Positions 1 through 44,678 of a stretch of 60,000 nucleotides of DNA are shown one piece after another; position 1 is the first letter of the stretch, and each line of letters begins with the position of its first letter. Source of the DNA: Antedon mediterranea (lineage: Eukaryota; Echinodermata; Crinoidea; Comatulida; Antedonidae). The stretch is from NCBI RefSeq assembly GCF_964355755.1, contig NC_092672.1, positions 37,632,501 to 37,692,500 on the forward strand. The letters run 5' to 3'. Position numbers and translations under genes: made by a program. Below the pieces are notes generated by a model. The model saw only the letters and a list, made by a program, of their open reading frames with translations, was not told where the DNA came from and did not search any database.

Positions 1-567
1 CAAAATGTTGCGTGCGTTGTGTCTGTCGTTGCGTTTAAGTAGGAACCGACCTTCATCATAATTATCCTAATTATTTCTGAGGATAATTCTACAATTATAG
101 TCAGAATTACTAAACAAGTGTACATTTCTTTCATGATTATTTTAAAGAAAAACATTTTTTTTAAACACTATTTCAAAAATCAAGCGTCAAACTTCCGACA
201 CGACCAAGACATTATTTAAAGTTAGATAAAAAAATATTTTGAGATGGTTATTTAACAACTAGGCTTTTAAATATACACATCGGAACAATATAAACTATAT
301 AATATATGTACTGAGTAACAAGGAAAACAATAGTTTTAGATAGGAACAAACAAGCGTGAATAATATGCAGATAACTAAATTGGCGGCGGGACATAGACCT
401 TAGCACCTCTATCCAAGAAATTCAAACCTTATTAACGTAGGTATAAAACAATATAGCCTTTGACTACTTGAACTCAACATAAAATACAAACTTCAATATT
501 GCAAAACTAACAAGGAGTTGTGAAATATTCATTTAAAAAAATATATTTGGTAGAAATTATGAACAAA
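1..567 (-). other. 3' flank / 3' UTR of SRCAP
   Basis: AT-rich sequence downstream of the SRCAP stop codon, with no coding potential on either strand. The 3' UTR must lie here, but no unambiguous AATAAA on the minus strand was seen, so the polyadenylation site is not placed. Confidence 0.4.
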
Positions 568-32904
<32,337 letters not shown>

Positions 32905-33017
32905 AATTGGGTTTTTTTAACTATAAAAATAAGATTAGTTTTAACAATAACAGTAATTCTTGCAAAACCGACTAGATTGTAAACAAATAGGTGACAAACA
33001 TATAATATAATCATTTT

Positions 33018-33151
33018 CAATGTTTGAATGAGTTAAATACAAAGAAAGGTATCGATCCTGTCTCTGTGAATGAGTAACATTCAATTTCTTTATGAAGCAT
33101 TATACGAGTCATACATTAGGTTATTCAATGCCAACCCCTGCCAATGCTTCG
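33018..33151 (-). ncRNA. H/ACA snoRNA H3-d (probable SRCAP 5' UTR intron)
   Basis: 134-nt copy. 5' closing stem CGAAGCATT/AATGCTTCA, inner GCATT/AATGT, box H AAAGAA. The 3' hairpin is closed by a perfect TTGAATG/CATTCAA stem, which is a wholly different sequence from the H3-a stem but equally paired, then ACA-TTG. Lies upstream of the first coding exon, supporting a 5' UTR intron. Confidence 0.74.
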
Positions 33152-33760
33152 ATAAACTAATCCATACCAGGGGATAGTATAATAACTAAGCCTCTAGCTA
33201 GCTTGTCTATACATTTACATTGCTACATCAAGCCCACCACTTTCTTTGGTATATCAATTATCATTATCAGACAGTGAGTGACAAAAAAGGAAGCATTTTT
33301 TCACCAACAAAATGTTATAGGAGATTGAATAATACATGCAAGCAGTATGCTACTATTCTAATGATGTACATGACCTAATTCAACAACTCTAGGTCCAGGC
33401 TTGCAAAGGTAGCCCTCCTAAAGTTAAGCCACTCTTTACCCTTAGACCTACTGTACCACGGGGTTTCCCTCTACTCATGAATGAGCCCTCTGGAGAACAT
33501 ACAAACCACGTAAGTCTGACTCACCCTTTTTAATCGGCTAACATTACCGGTTGTAAAAAACCCATCAGCAAGTCAGTACCCTCCATCCAAAATGTGAAAA
33601 ACCTTATAACACCAACATGTCTATAATTTCAGAATATTATTCAATCGTAACGTAAATATTAGTAAAGAATCATCGACAACCTATTTCGCTCTCCAACGAA
33701 ATGGCGGCTTCTTCTTGCATATTTTATGTAAATGAGCGCAATGAGCTCTTTGTGTGTAGC
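33152..33760 (-). promoter_or_regulatory. Probable SRCAP promoter and non-coding first exon
   Basis: The first coding exon starts with a splice acceptor (AG at 32921-32922) only 16 nt before the ATG, so at least one upstream non-coding exon is needed. A candidate lies at about 33685-33735: on the minus strand it reads AAGAAGCCGCCATTTCG, then GAGAGCGAAATAG followed by a GT donor. Its higher GC content resembles housekeeping first exons. The transcription start is not shown by the sequence. The inferred 5' UTR intron would contain snoRNA copy H3-d. Confidence 0.35.
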
Positions 33761-33884
33761 GCCCTCAATTTTCAATTACATCGATTAAACAATACAGTAC
33801 TTCAATATCACTAAAGTACTACAACTCCTATTCCTGATTGCCAGAAAACGCATAACTTTCACACTTTTTAAAAGCAATTGATGA

Positions 33885-34700
33885 TGATAAGCCTATTGAT
33901 ATTGTATCGATTTGATCAAACTATAAAAACATTGATGCTATTAATATTGTATCGAATTGATCAAACTATACAAAAAATTAATGTTATAGATATTGAATCG
34001 ATTTGATCAAACTATAAAAACAATCGATGCTATATTGTTTATATTTTATCGATTTGATCAAACTATAAAAACAATTGATACTAATTACTATTTATATTGT
34101 ATCGATTTCATCAAACTATAAAAAAATTTGATGCAATTGATATTGTACCGATTTGATCAAACTTTAAACAAATTTATGTTATTGATATTGAATCGATTTG
34201 ATCAAACTATAAAAACAATTGATGCTATTGTATCGATTAGATCAAACTATAAAATAATTAATGCTATTTATATTGTATCGATTTGATCAAACTATACAAA
34301 AATATACATATTTAAAACACAATTTAAGCAAGAAAAATAAAAGAGGATAGCATGTCCACTATTCAGTCGTGCCTTTTCAGTCAACAGCCATTGATCGATT
34401 TGATTAAACTATAAAAACAATTGATGCTAATTACTATTTATATTGTATCGATTTGATCAAACTATAAAAAATTTATGCTATTGATATTGAATCGATTTCA
34501 TCAAACTATAAAAACAATTGATGCTATTGTATCGATTTGATCAAACTATAAAATAATTAATGCTATTTATATTGTATCGATTTGATCAAACTATACAAAA
34601 ATATACATATTTAAAACACAATTTAAGCAAGAAAAATAAAAGAGGATAGCATGTCCACTATTCAGTCGTGCCTTTTCAGTCAACAGCCATTGATACAAAA
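33885..34700. repeat. AT-rich tandem array in the 3' flank of the lysine-rich gene
   Basis: About 14 degenerate units built on TATTGTATCGATTTGATCAA plus ACTATAAAAACAATTGATGC. A segment of about 140 bp including GAGGATAGCATGTCCACTAT occurs twice (around 34240-34395 and 34540-34695), so part of the array was duplicated as a block. Confidence 0.9.
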
Positions 34701-34755
34701 CATTCACCTGCTCACAACGTATATTAATTTAACTTTCCTACTATTGACTTTTTGA

Positions 34756-37700
34756 TCATTTTTGGGATGGAAGAACTATGCTAACACTATCACTTGAATC
34801 ACTGTCTTCTATACTGTTAATTAATTCATTTTCTACTGACTCCTTGTGTTTTTTGTTGATAAGTTTTCTGTTCCTCTTCCAATGATTATCGAGAAAAGAA
34901 TCAACTACAGTTTTTTGTAATCTTTTCTCATTTTTTATATGACCATCATAAGCCCAAGTTTCTGGAATGGGTGCTGTTTTATTCTTCCAGTCTTCAGCTA
35001 AAAAAAAATATTAATAGAAAGAGGTTTATATTTTCGGGGGAAAGCAATTTGTAATAGATGGGCTATCAACAACATGCAAGCACATTTTGGAATAAATCAT
35101 TTTAAAATGATTTAATAGAGATTTTTGTTTACACCACTATGATGGTTCAAGATTTTACATTAATTTGAATAAATTGGATGGATATACTCTTACCTTTGTC
35201 GGGAAACCCTCTGGATGAAAACTTCCATTTCTGAAGAAATTCTTTGTTGCTACCACCGGACAAAAGTTTAGGTGCCACAGAGCAGCCAGTATCAAGCTGG
35301 ATAATACATCGTTCTGACCTTTGACATAGGTCATCTTCAGAATCTTGCCAATTCTCAACACTTGCCACTGTTTCTTCACTGTTTTTCTTAGTTGCTAATG
35401 TTTCACTAGAATGTATATGATCACCGACAGAAACATTATTATCAGATGAAGCTATTTCATCAATTATTAATTTACCTTCACTTCCAACACAGCTCTCATC
35501 ATTATTATTTTCACAAAGTATTATATCATCTTTATCCTCATCTTCTGTCAAATTTCTTTCAAGGTTACTTTGAGACATTACCTTGTACATATTAGTAATT
35601 GGATTTTTTTGTATTATTATTTTTGTGTCATTTTTGTACACTGGATTTTTCTTCTCAATAACAGATTTTTGTTGAGATAAACTAATTTCATTATCCATAT
35701 GTGATTCTACTCCTGGTAGTGACTTCATTGTCTCATTTTGTGTCTTATTCTCTGCCATCTCCATTCCACCAACTTTATTTTCTGGTAATTTCTCTTCTTC
35801 AGGAATATTTTCTGGTAATTTCTCTTCTTCAGGAATAGTTAAATTCATCTCACTATTTAACAACTCATTTTCTTTTCTTAGACTATTCTGTATATTACAA
35901 TTGTTAATGCCGTCTATTTGGTCATCTCCAATATCAACAACTTCTACTTGTTGTTCAGGAATCATTATATAGCTTTCATCTTCATTTCTCGGAGTTTCAA
36001 TAAAGGATGGTTTTTCATCTTTCTTTTTTTTCTTTTTTGAATATCTAGATTTCTTTTCTTCGATATTACTATGATCATCAAAACTTTCTGTAACAGTTTC
36101 GTCTGAATGTTTATATTGTTCCAATTCCATTTGTTCAACATCACTAGAGCATTTATGTTTCTTTTTCCTTGTCTGTTGGTCAACCACAATGTTTTCAATA
36201 ATATTGTTAATAATAGAAGTAATTTCTTCACCGTTGTCAACACTTGAAGGTGAAAACAATTCTTCTGATTCTGTATATAAATCTTGAGCATCAGTTGAGC
36301 GTTTTCGTTTCTTTTTTTTCTTCTTTTTAAGTATAATATTTTCTTCTTCAGGAATGTTACATTCATTAGCTTTCTTAACTATTTTTTCTTCATCTAGACT
36401 TGATTTTTTGTGTTTCTTCTTTTTCTTTCGTGCAATATTTTCCCCAATTCCCTCCATTTCATTTGCTTTTTTTTCTTGTTCATTTTCTATTTCCTCTTCA
36501 GAAATGTTACCTTCATTAGCTCTATCAACTATTTCTTCTTCATTTGTTACTGTTTTTTCAACTATTTCTTCTTCATTTGTGACTGTTATTTCATGACTTG
36601 TTCTTTTGTGTTTCTTCTTTTTCTTTCGTGCAATATTTTCATCAATTCCCTCCATTTCATTTGCTTTTTTTTCTTGTTCATTTTCTATTTCCTCTTCAGA
36701 AATGTTACCTTCATTAACTCTATCAACTATTTCTTCTTCATTTGTTACTGTTTTTTCAACTATTTCTTCTTCATTTGTGACTGTTATTTCATGACTTGTT
36801 CTTTTGTGTTTCTTCTTTTTCTTTTTCTTTCGTGCAATATTTTCATCAATTCCTTCCATTTTATCTGCCTTTTTTTCTTGTTCATTTTCTATTTCCTCTT
36901 CAGAAATGTTACCTTCATTAGCTCTATCAACTATTTCTTCTTCGTTTGTTACTGTATTTTCAACTATTTCTTCTTCATTTGTCACCGTTATTTCATGACT
37001 TGATCTTTTATTTTTCTTCTTTTTCTTTTTCTTTCGTACAATATTTTCCTCAATTCCTTCCATTTCATCTGCTTTTTTTTCTTGTTCATTTTCTATTTCC
37101 TCTTCAGAAATATTATTACATTTATTAGCTCTATCAACTAGTTCTTCTTCATTTGTCAATGTTATTTCATGACTTGATCTTTTATTTTTCTTCTTTTTCT
37201 TTTTCTTTCGTACAATATTTTCCTTAATTCCTTCAATTTCATCTGCTTTTTTTTCTTGTTCATTTTCTATTTCCTCTTCAGAAATATTATTACATTTATT
37301 AGCGCTATCAACTATTTCTTCTTCATTTGTCTCCGTTATTTCATGACTTGATCTTTTATTTTTCTTCTTTTTCTTTTTCTTTTGTGCAATATTTTCCTCA
37401 ATTCCTTCCATTTCATCTGCTTTTTTTTCTTGTTCATTTTCTATCAAATTAAGGTTTACTTGTTTGTCATTCAAACTGTCTACTTCATGATTCTCATTTT
37501 CTCTTATTTTCTCCGATTCAATTTCAGTCTGCTCAACTACTACAAGCAACTTATCTTCACTTTTTTGCCTTTTTCGGTTACTTTTAATAAAATCAGTTTC
37601 CTCATCTAGTTTTCGTTTTGATAGTGTTCCTGAATCTTGCTCAGTACTACAAATTTCTGTAGAAGTGTTTTTATTGTTTTTCCTTTTCTTTTTCTTCTTT

Positions 37701-38293
37701 TTATGTTGCTTTCCTATGATATCTTCACTTATTTCTCTTTCTGTTGGCAATGCTAACCCTTGAATTAATTCATGTGCATCTACATTTTCTTGTTCTTGTG
37801 TTGCCACTGTTTCGTGTTTTTTACTTTTAATTTGTGTACGCTTCGATTTCAACTTTTTAGGCTTTTTCTTAGATTTTTTACCTTTTTTAGACGTTTCTTT
37901 CTTTCTTTGATGATGTTTTTTGCGATGCGATTTTGCCAATAAAGAAACAACTTGAGTCATTATAGTATTAGCGGTACTTTTATCAAGGCGAGATTCAAGT
38001 CCACATCTTATTTCATTTAGTTTACACGTTTCCTTTGTAGTTTTTTTAACACCTTTTTTCTTTGGTTTAGAACTGATTGATGTTTGATCAGATGGTTTAG
38101 AACCAATTGCTGATTGGTCAGCAGGTTTAGAACCAATTGCTGATTGGTCAGCTGGTCTAGAACCGACTTGTGATTGGTCTTGCATATATGTTTTGTCTAA
38201 GGAATCTTTCTTTCTTGATTTTTTATTTTTTTGTTTTTTAACAGATATTTTGTTTGATGTAGATCCACTTTTCTTTTTCTTCTTGTGCTTCAT
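34756..38293 (-). CDS. Lysine-rich repeat protein, function unknown (two exons)
   Basis: Exon 1 38293-35194 and exon 2 34997-34756 join in frame (donor AAAG/GTAAGAG, acceptor TTTTAG) into about 1,113 residues. The protein is dominated by poly-Lys blocks and acidic stretches. Residues about 280-640 contain six or seven repeats of about 45-70 residues of the form EEEIENEQEKKADEMEGI, then ENIARKKKKKKKHKRSSHEI, then TVTNEEEIVD. The N-terminus has three copies of PADQSAIGSK-like units. The C-terminus is the only part that looks like a conserved domain: FLQKWKFSSRGFPDK followed by AEDWKNKTAPIPETWAYDG. I do not recognise it. Composition suggests a nuclear or nucleolar protein (inference). Confidence 0.82.
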
Positions 38294-38689
38294 ATTAATA
38301 ATTTATTCACACTTTTTTAGTATGCTTTTTTAAATAAATCTGGGGAAAAAAAGAAGAAATATCATTTTTGTCAATTTCATGCCTAGTCACTACACACTTC
38401 ACATACCCAAACAAAAGACCAACAAACTTGGCCATGTCACGGTCACTAGGCGCTTACAATTTTTTTTTTTAGTTTTAAGGATGGTACCGATTATAATTAT
38501 ATCCAAAAAAAGTTTTTAATATACTGTATTACAACAGTATGCTAGGGGCGACTTTGCGTTGGTTGGGGCGACATTGTATTCGGCGACTTTGCGATGGGGC
38601 GACTTGACTGGATCCCGTACTACTATAGGATTAATAGGCCTTAGTAATAGTAGCAGGCCTCCTAGCTACTGTAGGCTCTAGCTAGTCAC

Positions 38690-38985
38690 GAAAACAGAGA
38701 CCTCGAAAACAGAGACCAGAGACCCAGTATCTCTGTTTTCGAGATTTTCTCGAAAACAGAGACCCCCACTAAAACGTCTCAATATTACGCAATATAAGGG
38801 GTCTCTGTTTTCGAGTTCTCGAAAACAGAGACCCCCAATAAAACGTCTCAATATTAAATTATATAGGGGGTCTCTGTTTTCGAGTTTTTCTCGAAAACAG
38901 AGACCCCCACTAAAACGTCTCAATATTACGTAATATAGGGAGTCTCTGTTTTCGAGTTCTCGAAAACAGAGACCCCCACTAAAAT
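38690..38985. repeat. 70-bp hairpin-containing tandem array
   Basis: Four units, each bounded by CTCGAAAACAGAGACCCCC and its inverse GGGTCTCTGTTTTCGAG, with AAAACGTCTCAATATTA between. Upstream of the lysine-rich gene. A lone copy of the inverse end recurs at about 43179-43192. Confidence 0.92.
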
Positions 38986-41900
38986 TCTTCTAAATTAACT
39001 TATACATTTCAATTTTAAACACAAACTTACAAAAAATCTTATGTTGATGTTTTCCTAAACATATAGACACAATGAATAAGAAAATTGAAATTAAACAAAC
39101 AAATATTCTATGAATTTATGAAGACATTTTGTCTGTTAATAATAATTTGTTATTAACAATTATAGGGTAAGGGGTAACATTTTTTCTAATAACTTTGTAT
39201 TTAGTGATCAAATTTGCATTTTTTTGTATTAATATGTACTGTGTAGGTTGCCTAATTGTTATATTCATGTTGAAAAAATAAAACGTAACATATTGACATC
39301 ATTGTAGGTAAAAGGATCATTGAACATTACCAAATTTCTTCCAAATTTAACATTAATAAAGTTTCAATTTTAAACACAAAAAAACAACAAATCTATTACA
39401 AACTGGTGTTTTTTTTTCAAACCTATAAAGACAATGTACAAATACAAATTAAAGTTAAAGATTAAACACAAATAAACATGTATAGGCACTAACAATATGA
39501 AGAATTTTGACCGTATTAGTAATTTGTAATCCTTAAAAATTTTGGGGTAAGGGGTAACATTTTTGCTAATAACTTTGAATTTATTGAACATATTTTGCAT
39601 TTCTTGGTGAAGTATGATCTTGTGCAATGTTCCTTGACATTTTGGAATGTGATACTTTGCAAGTTTTCCGATTTTGATCAACGTTACCGGGCCGTTAATA
39701 TCTTTTAAAATGTTATGAAAAAGCTGACGAAAATACTAGAACCAAGTACACTGGTACAGCACGTTATAGTCTTCAGTCTGTATTCTCTAGAGATGTGAAG
39801 GGCATCCAACAATGGATAGAAACACTATTTGGCTCAGTGGCGTCTGTGAGCAATGAGGAAAATGTAAAATATGCATGGCAGTCTCTTCTGAAGATGTACC
39901 AGATATGATTTTTCCTTCCTGTGTAAATTGTATTGACTGGACCTTCTCACCTAACTTTAGGTGGTTGTGTCAGAGTTATCCTCCAATATAATTGTTAATT
40001 TCCATGTCAATGTCTCTATCGACACAATATTTTGGGTCCTTTCCAGGAGTCCAGAAAATACAAAGAGACTGAAGACCGTAACATGCTGCACCAGTGTTCT
40101 TGGTTAAAACATTGGTTAATAGATATTAATGGTAGCCTTGATCAAAATGGGGAAAACTTAGAACCATCTTTGACCATGCCAAGATACATGGCACATACTT
40201 CAAACTGCGATATGAAAACATAGAGATACCCAGTTCTTTCAAACATACAGTATGTGGAAGATGTGGAACTGCAGCTAATATGAAAATCTAAAAAATTGAC
40301 ATACAGTATTAATGAGTTTGAATAAACTAACTGTTTTCTTTAAATCAAGATGAAGTAAAATGTAATTGTCCTGTAATATTACAATACCATAACAGTTTTG
40401 TTTAGAAAACTATCTCATTTGCATTTGCAAACCAGATGAACAATTATAACCTTAGAATATCTTATCAGTTACAAATAAAAGATATAATTGGTAATCTAAA
40501 CAATTTCTATGATTACTATAGACAATTGAATGTTTAGAATATGTAAATTATAAAAAACAAATTACAACACAGAAGCTGGATATGTGTATTATTATCAATA
40601 TGTAATAACAATGAAACATCAAAGATATATTTATTATCCTCATATTTGATGTATACCTTCCAAAAAGTCATGCATTTTGTTATTTCGTATCCCATAACAA
40701 TACTAAACGGTGAATTTTTTTCTATACGTTTAATAAGTTAAAAACCACATAAATCTATTGGTAATAACATTTTGATAATTTTTTAATATATAGCAATTAA
40801 ACAGTTTATATACTACTTATTGGTTCCTAGAAATGCAAAATATGTTGACTAAATTCAAAGTTATTAGCAAAAATGTTACCCCTTACCCCATAGTTTTTAA
40901 TAATTACAAATTACTATTACGGTCACAATTCCTAATATTATTACACATATTTATTTGTTTTTAATCTTTAACTTCAATTTCTTGTCCATTGTCTTTATAT
41001 TATAGGTTTAAAAGAAAAGTTAGATTTGGTGTATTTTTGCGTTAAATATTGAAACTTTATTAATGTTACATTTGGACGAAATTGCATTTCTTTAAATGTT
41101 CAATGACCATTTGACCTACAATGATGTCAATATATGTTACGTTTTATTTTTTCACAATATAACAATTAGGCAACCTACGCAGTACATATTAATACCAAAA
41201 ATATGCAAATGTGATCACTAAATACAAAGTTATTAGGAAAAATGTAACCCCTTAAGGCCAATTTACACAGACGAGCGGTAACGGTAGTAAGCGGTAATTG
41301 TAAGCGAAAAACCGCGTGGCTTTTCCCATTTACACAGCGCGCGGAGTTCGCGAACAGAGTGGTGGAAAGTAGGTGCGTGTAGGCCTCGAGGCTAATGCAT
41401 GTTACAGTCACTGCTGGCCTGGATGTGACTGACTGTCAGTAGGCCTAGCACACACAGACCTAAGTTTTATAGGGAATTGTTGCCTAATAACGTACTAAAA
41501 TGTATATTTTCTTTTCACTATCCTTATACGAACATTAGTCAGGTCGTAGGTGTTTGTATTTCTGAATAAAAAGAAGTTGCAAACTAGGCTAGGCCTACTA
41601 CGGCACTCGTATATATTGTCGTCTTTCACTCGACGGACGCAAAAAAAAGTTGTTGATAGATGACGTCATATCAATTATGTCGTTGGTTGGCCAGAATCCA
41701 TAAATACCGCGCGGTATTTTCACAAAATCGAATCTGTTTCGATCCTCTGAGCGGATTTCCGCTCAACCGCTCGTTCGCTCCGCGTTCTGTGTAAATGGTC
41801 ATAAGAAATAACAGATTCTATTTTTGCGTTTTCCGCTCAACTTTACCGCTTACCGTTACCGCTCGTCTGTGTAAATTGGCCTTTTACACTATAATTGTTA

Positions 41901-43192
41901 ATAATACATTACTATTAACAGACAGAATGTCCTCATAAATTCACAGAATATTTGTTTGTTAAATTCAATTTTCTTATTTATTGTGTCTATAGGTTTAAGA
42001 AAACATAAGATATCTTGTATTTTTGTGTTTAAAATTGAAATGTATAAGCTAATTTAGAAGAAATTGCATTTTTGATTAAAGGTCATTGACCTTTGACCTC
42101 TAAAAGACATCAATAGATGTTCGATTCATTTTTTAAAAGCATATTACAATAAAGAAATCCATACACTACATACTGATAACAAGAAAATGTAAATCTGTTC
42201 ACTAAATCTTAAGTCATTTGCAAAAACGTTACCCCCTACCCCATTATTGTCAAAGATTACTAATGACGAAAAAATTTCTTTACAATGCACAGCATATTCA
42301 ATTTTGAAAAAATGTTAACTTCGATTTTCTTATTGTGTCTATAGGTTTAAGAAAACATTAGTTTGCATAAGATATCTTGTATTTTTGTGTTTAAAATTGA
42401 AATTTATAAGCTAATTTAGAAGAAATTGCATTTTTTATTAAAGGTCAGTGACCTTTTGACCTCTAAAGATGTCAATAAATGCGGGATTCAATTTTAAAAA
42501 GTATATTACAATTAGGCAATCTATACACTACATACTGATAGCAAGAAAATGCAAATCTGTTAACTAAATTGTAAGTTATTCGCAAAAATGTTACCCCTAC
42601 CCCATAATTGTAACCGATTACAAATTACTAAAATAAAAACAACAAATTTCTTCATAATACACAGCATATTCATATTTTGTTAATCTTTAACTTCAATTTT
42701 CTTGTTTATTGGGTCTATATGTTCATGAAAACATCAGTTTGCATAACATCTATTGTATTTTTTTTTTTTTAACTGAAAGTTATAATAAGTTAATATTAGA
42801 CAAAAAATAATTTTTTACTAAAGTTCAATGACCTTCTGACCTCTAATGGCGTCAATAATTGTTGGATTTACTTAGAAAAATATATTACACTTAAGCAGTC
42901 TATACACTACATATTGATACCAAGAAAATGCAAATCTGTTCATTAAATCCCGAATTATTAGCAAAAGTGTTACTCACTACCCCAAAATTTTGTGTTGCAT
43001 ATTTTCCGTAGGCGGTGTTATATAATCCTAAAAAAAGACTATTATTAACCTGTACAATTGGCATTGCTATCATGGATTTCTGAAAAGTAGACATATTAAG
43101 CTTTCCAAAAATATATGGTAGCATTTGCCACCAATTTGATACTGCTTTCGCAAAAAACTGGACCTGGCCCATGGACTATCTCTGTTTTCGAG
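38986..43192. repeat. Inverted array of about 0.3-0.6-kb repeats
   Basis: Units contain GTTACCCCTTACCCCATA, ATTAGGCAACCTAC-like, GGTCATTGACCTTTGACC-like and TATTGTGTCTATAGGTTTAA words. Two units lie in one orientation (about 39000-39710) and about five in the other (about 40840-43000), around a unique centre at 39711-40830. The centre has short coding-like stretches (IQQWIETLFGSVASVSNEEN; TVCGRCGTAANMK) but no intact frame. It looks like a decayed element with repeat-built arms. Confidence 0.65.
41254..41883. mobile_element. PIF/Harbinger-like MITE, 630 bp
   Basis: Perfect inverted ends of about 30 bp, starting AAGGCCAATTTACACAGACG. Flanking bases fit a TTA target duplication (TWA is typical of PIF/Harbinger), and the split repeat unit around it (CCCCTTA ... 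TTACAC) confirms the insertion point. No transposase. Confidence 0.82.
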
Positions 43193-44678
43193 ACACCCAG
43201 TCACTAACTCAGTCTCAGAACTGCACGTGTCATTTTTAAAGACAGCAACAAGCTGCAGCAGTAATTTTAATCAGTCAGTAGATTAGTTATTTACACAGTA
43301 TGATATGATGATGATGTACTGTAGTAGTACTACTATATATATTGTATTAATTATTGTCTAGGCCCTAAATCAACTACGTAATTAAATTACCTGTTAAATG
43401 ACAAATAACTAAATTACAACGTTCATCTTCGCCTAGCTATGACGCCTAGGCCTAGCAAGTTTACACACAGTACCAGTATACCATGTGGTCTACAAAGTCA
43501 CTATGCTCTAGCTCTGTGTACGTACGTGTTGTCTTTTCGTGTCGTGAGGCTTTCGTCGTATTAAAATAAACAACATAGCGCCACCACCGTTGCATCAGGA
43601 TATGGTTGCGTTTACATGTATTTTGCGTTTCGTCAAGCTGTACTAAACGCGTGTGTGTGTACTGTAATGTTATATTAAAGTACAATAAAAAACTGATTCC
43701 AGGGCTAATAAATCAATTTAGATTGTCTTACTGTTATCCTTTAATTTTGGTTATAAAAAAAATAGAAAAGGACGACACGAACAAGAGTAATGGATTGTGA
43801 AATTATGTTTTTTATTTATGAGTTATCAATTATTATTATTCAATATAATAATACAGTATAGTTATTATATGCTTTTAAAATGTAATAAAATAAACTTTTA
43901 AAATACAAAACAAATACAAACTGCTAAAGGCGTGGCAAAGTGTGATGATCTTCTGTAGTTTGAGAAACCAAAGTTCAACATGATTTGTTTTAGCTCTGTA
44001 CTTGTGTCAACAAACAAATAAATAGATAAATTTAAACAATCATTAATAAGACAGCTATTATTTTTACTATTGGTAATTCCTTTGTCTAAAGACATAAAAT
44101 AAATACAGCATACACATATCAATAAATTGTGCAGTAGTATTAACACGTCAGGTTTAGTTTGTGACTGTTAAAATGAAATTAACAGCACTAAGGCCAAAAA
44201 AATATAACTTAACCCAACATCATTTATATGAACATTTTCTAATTCCATATGCTGTATGTTGGTAAATCACATTAAAATTGTTCTTTTCATGTTGAATTTC
44301 AATATAAAACAACATTTGTTTTAAAACATAATAAAACAGCATGTTAAATATGTGATTAATTATTATTATCATAATATTTTTTTTCATAATTTAAAAAGAT
44401 ACTACAGTGTACTCCAAACAAATGTCTATCACTCAATTACTGTAGATATAAGGTTATCAAATAGATTTTGACCTATTATAATTATTATGCCTATAAACAA
44501 AATTATTTTAATTAATTATAATATAATTATAATAATAAATTTTAATAATACAGTATAATAAATTTTAATAATACAGTATATAATATAGATTCATGTAGTA
44601 ATATGTAATTTTACTTTCTATGGGCCAGAGATTCCAAAATAAAAGATAGTAGAATGAATGCATAACACTGATATATGT
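43193..44678. other. Intergenic / 3' flank of the BTB gene
   Basis: No coding region or structured RNA was recognised. A minus-strand AATAAA occurs at about 43810-43816 and could end the 3' UTR of the BTB gene, which is otherwise AT-rich with many ATTATAAT runs. Confidence 0.35.

Noticed and set aside
36354-37609. Plus-strand frames rich in Phe, Ser, Ile and Cys that look like membrane proteins
   Set aside because: They are antisense to the poly-Lys/Glu repeats of the lysine-rich gene (AAA/GAA codons read in reverse).
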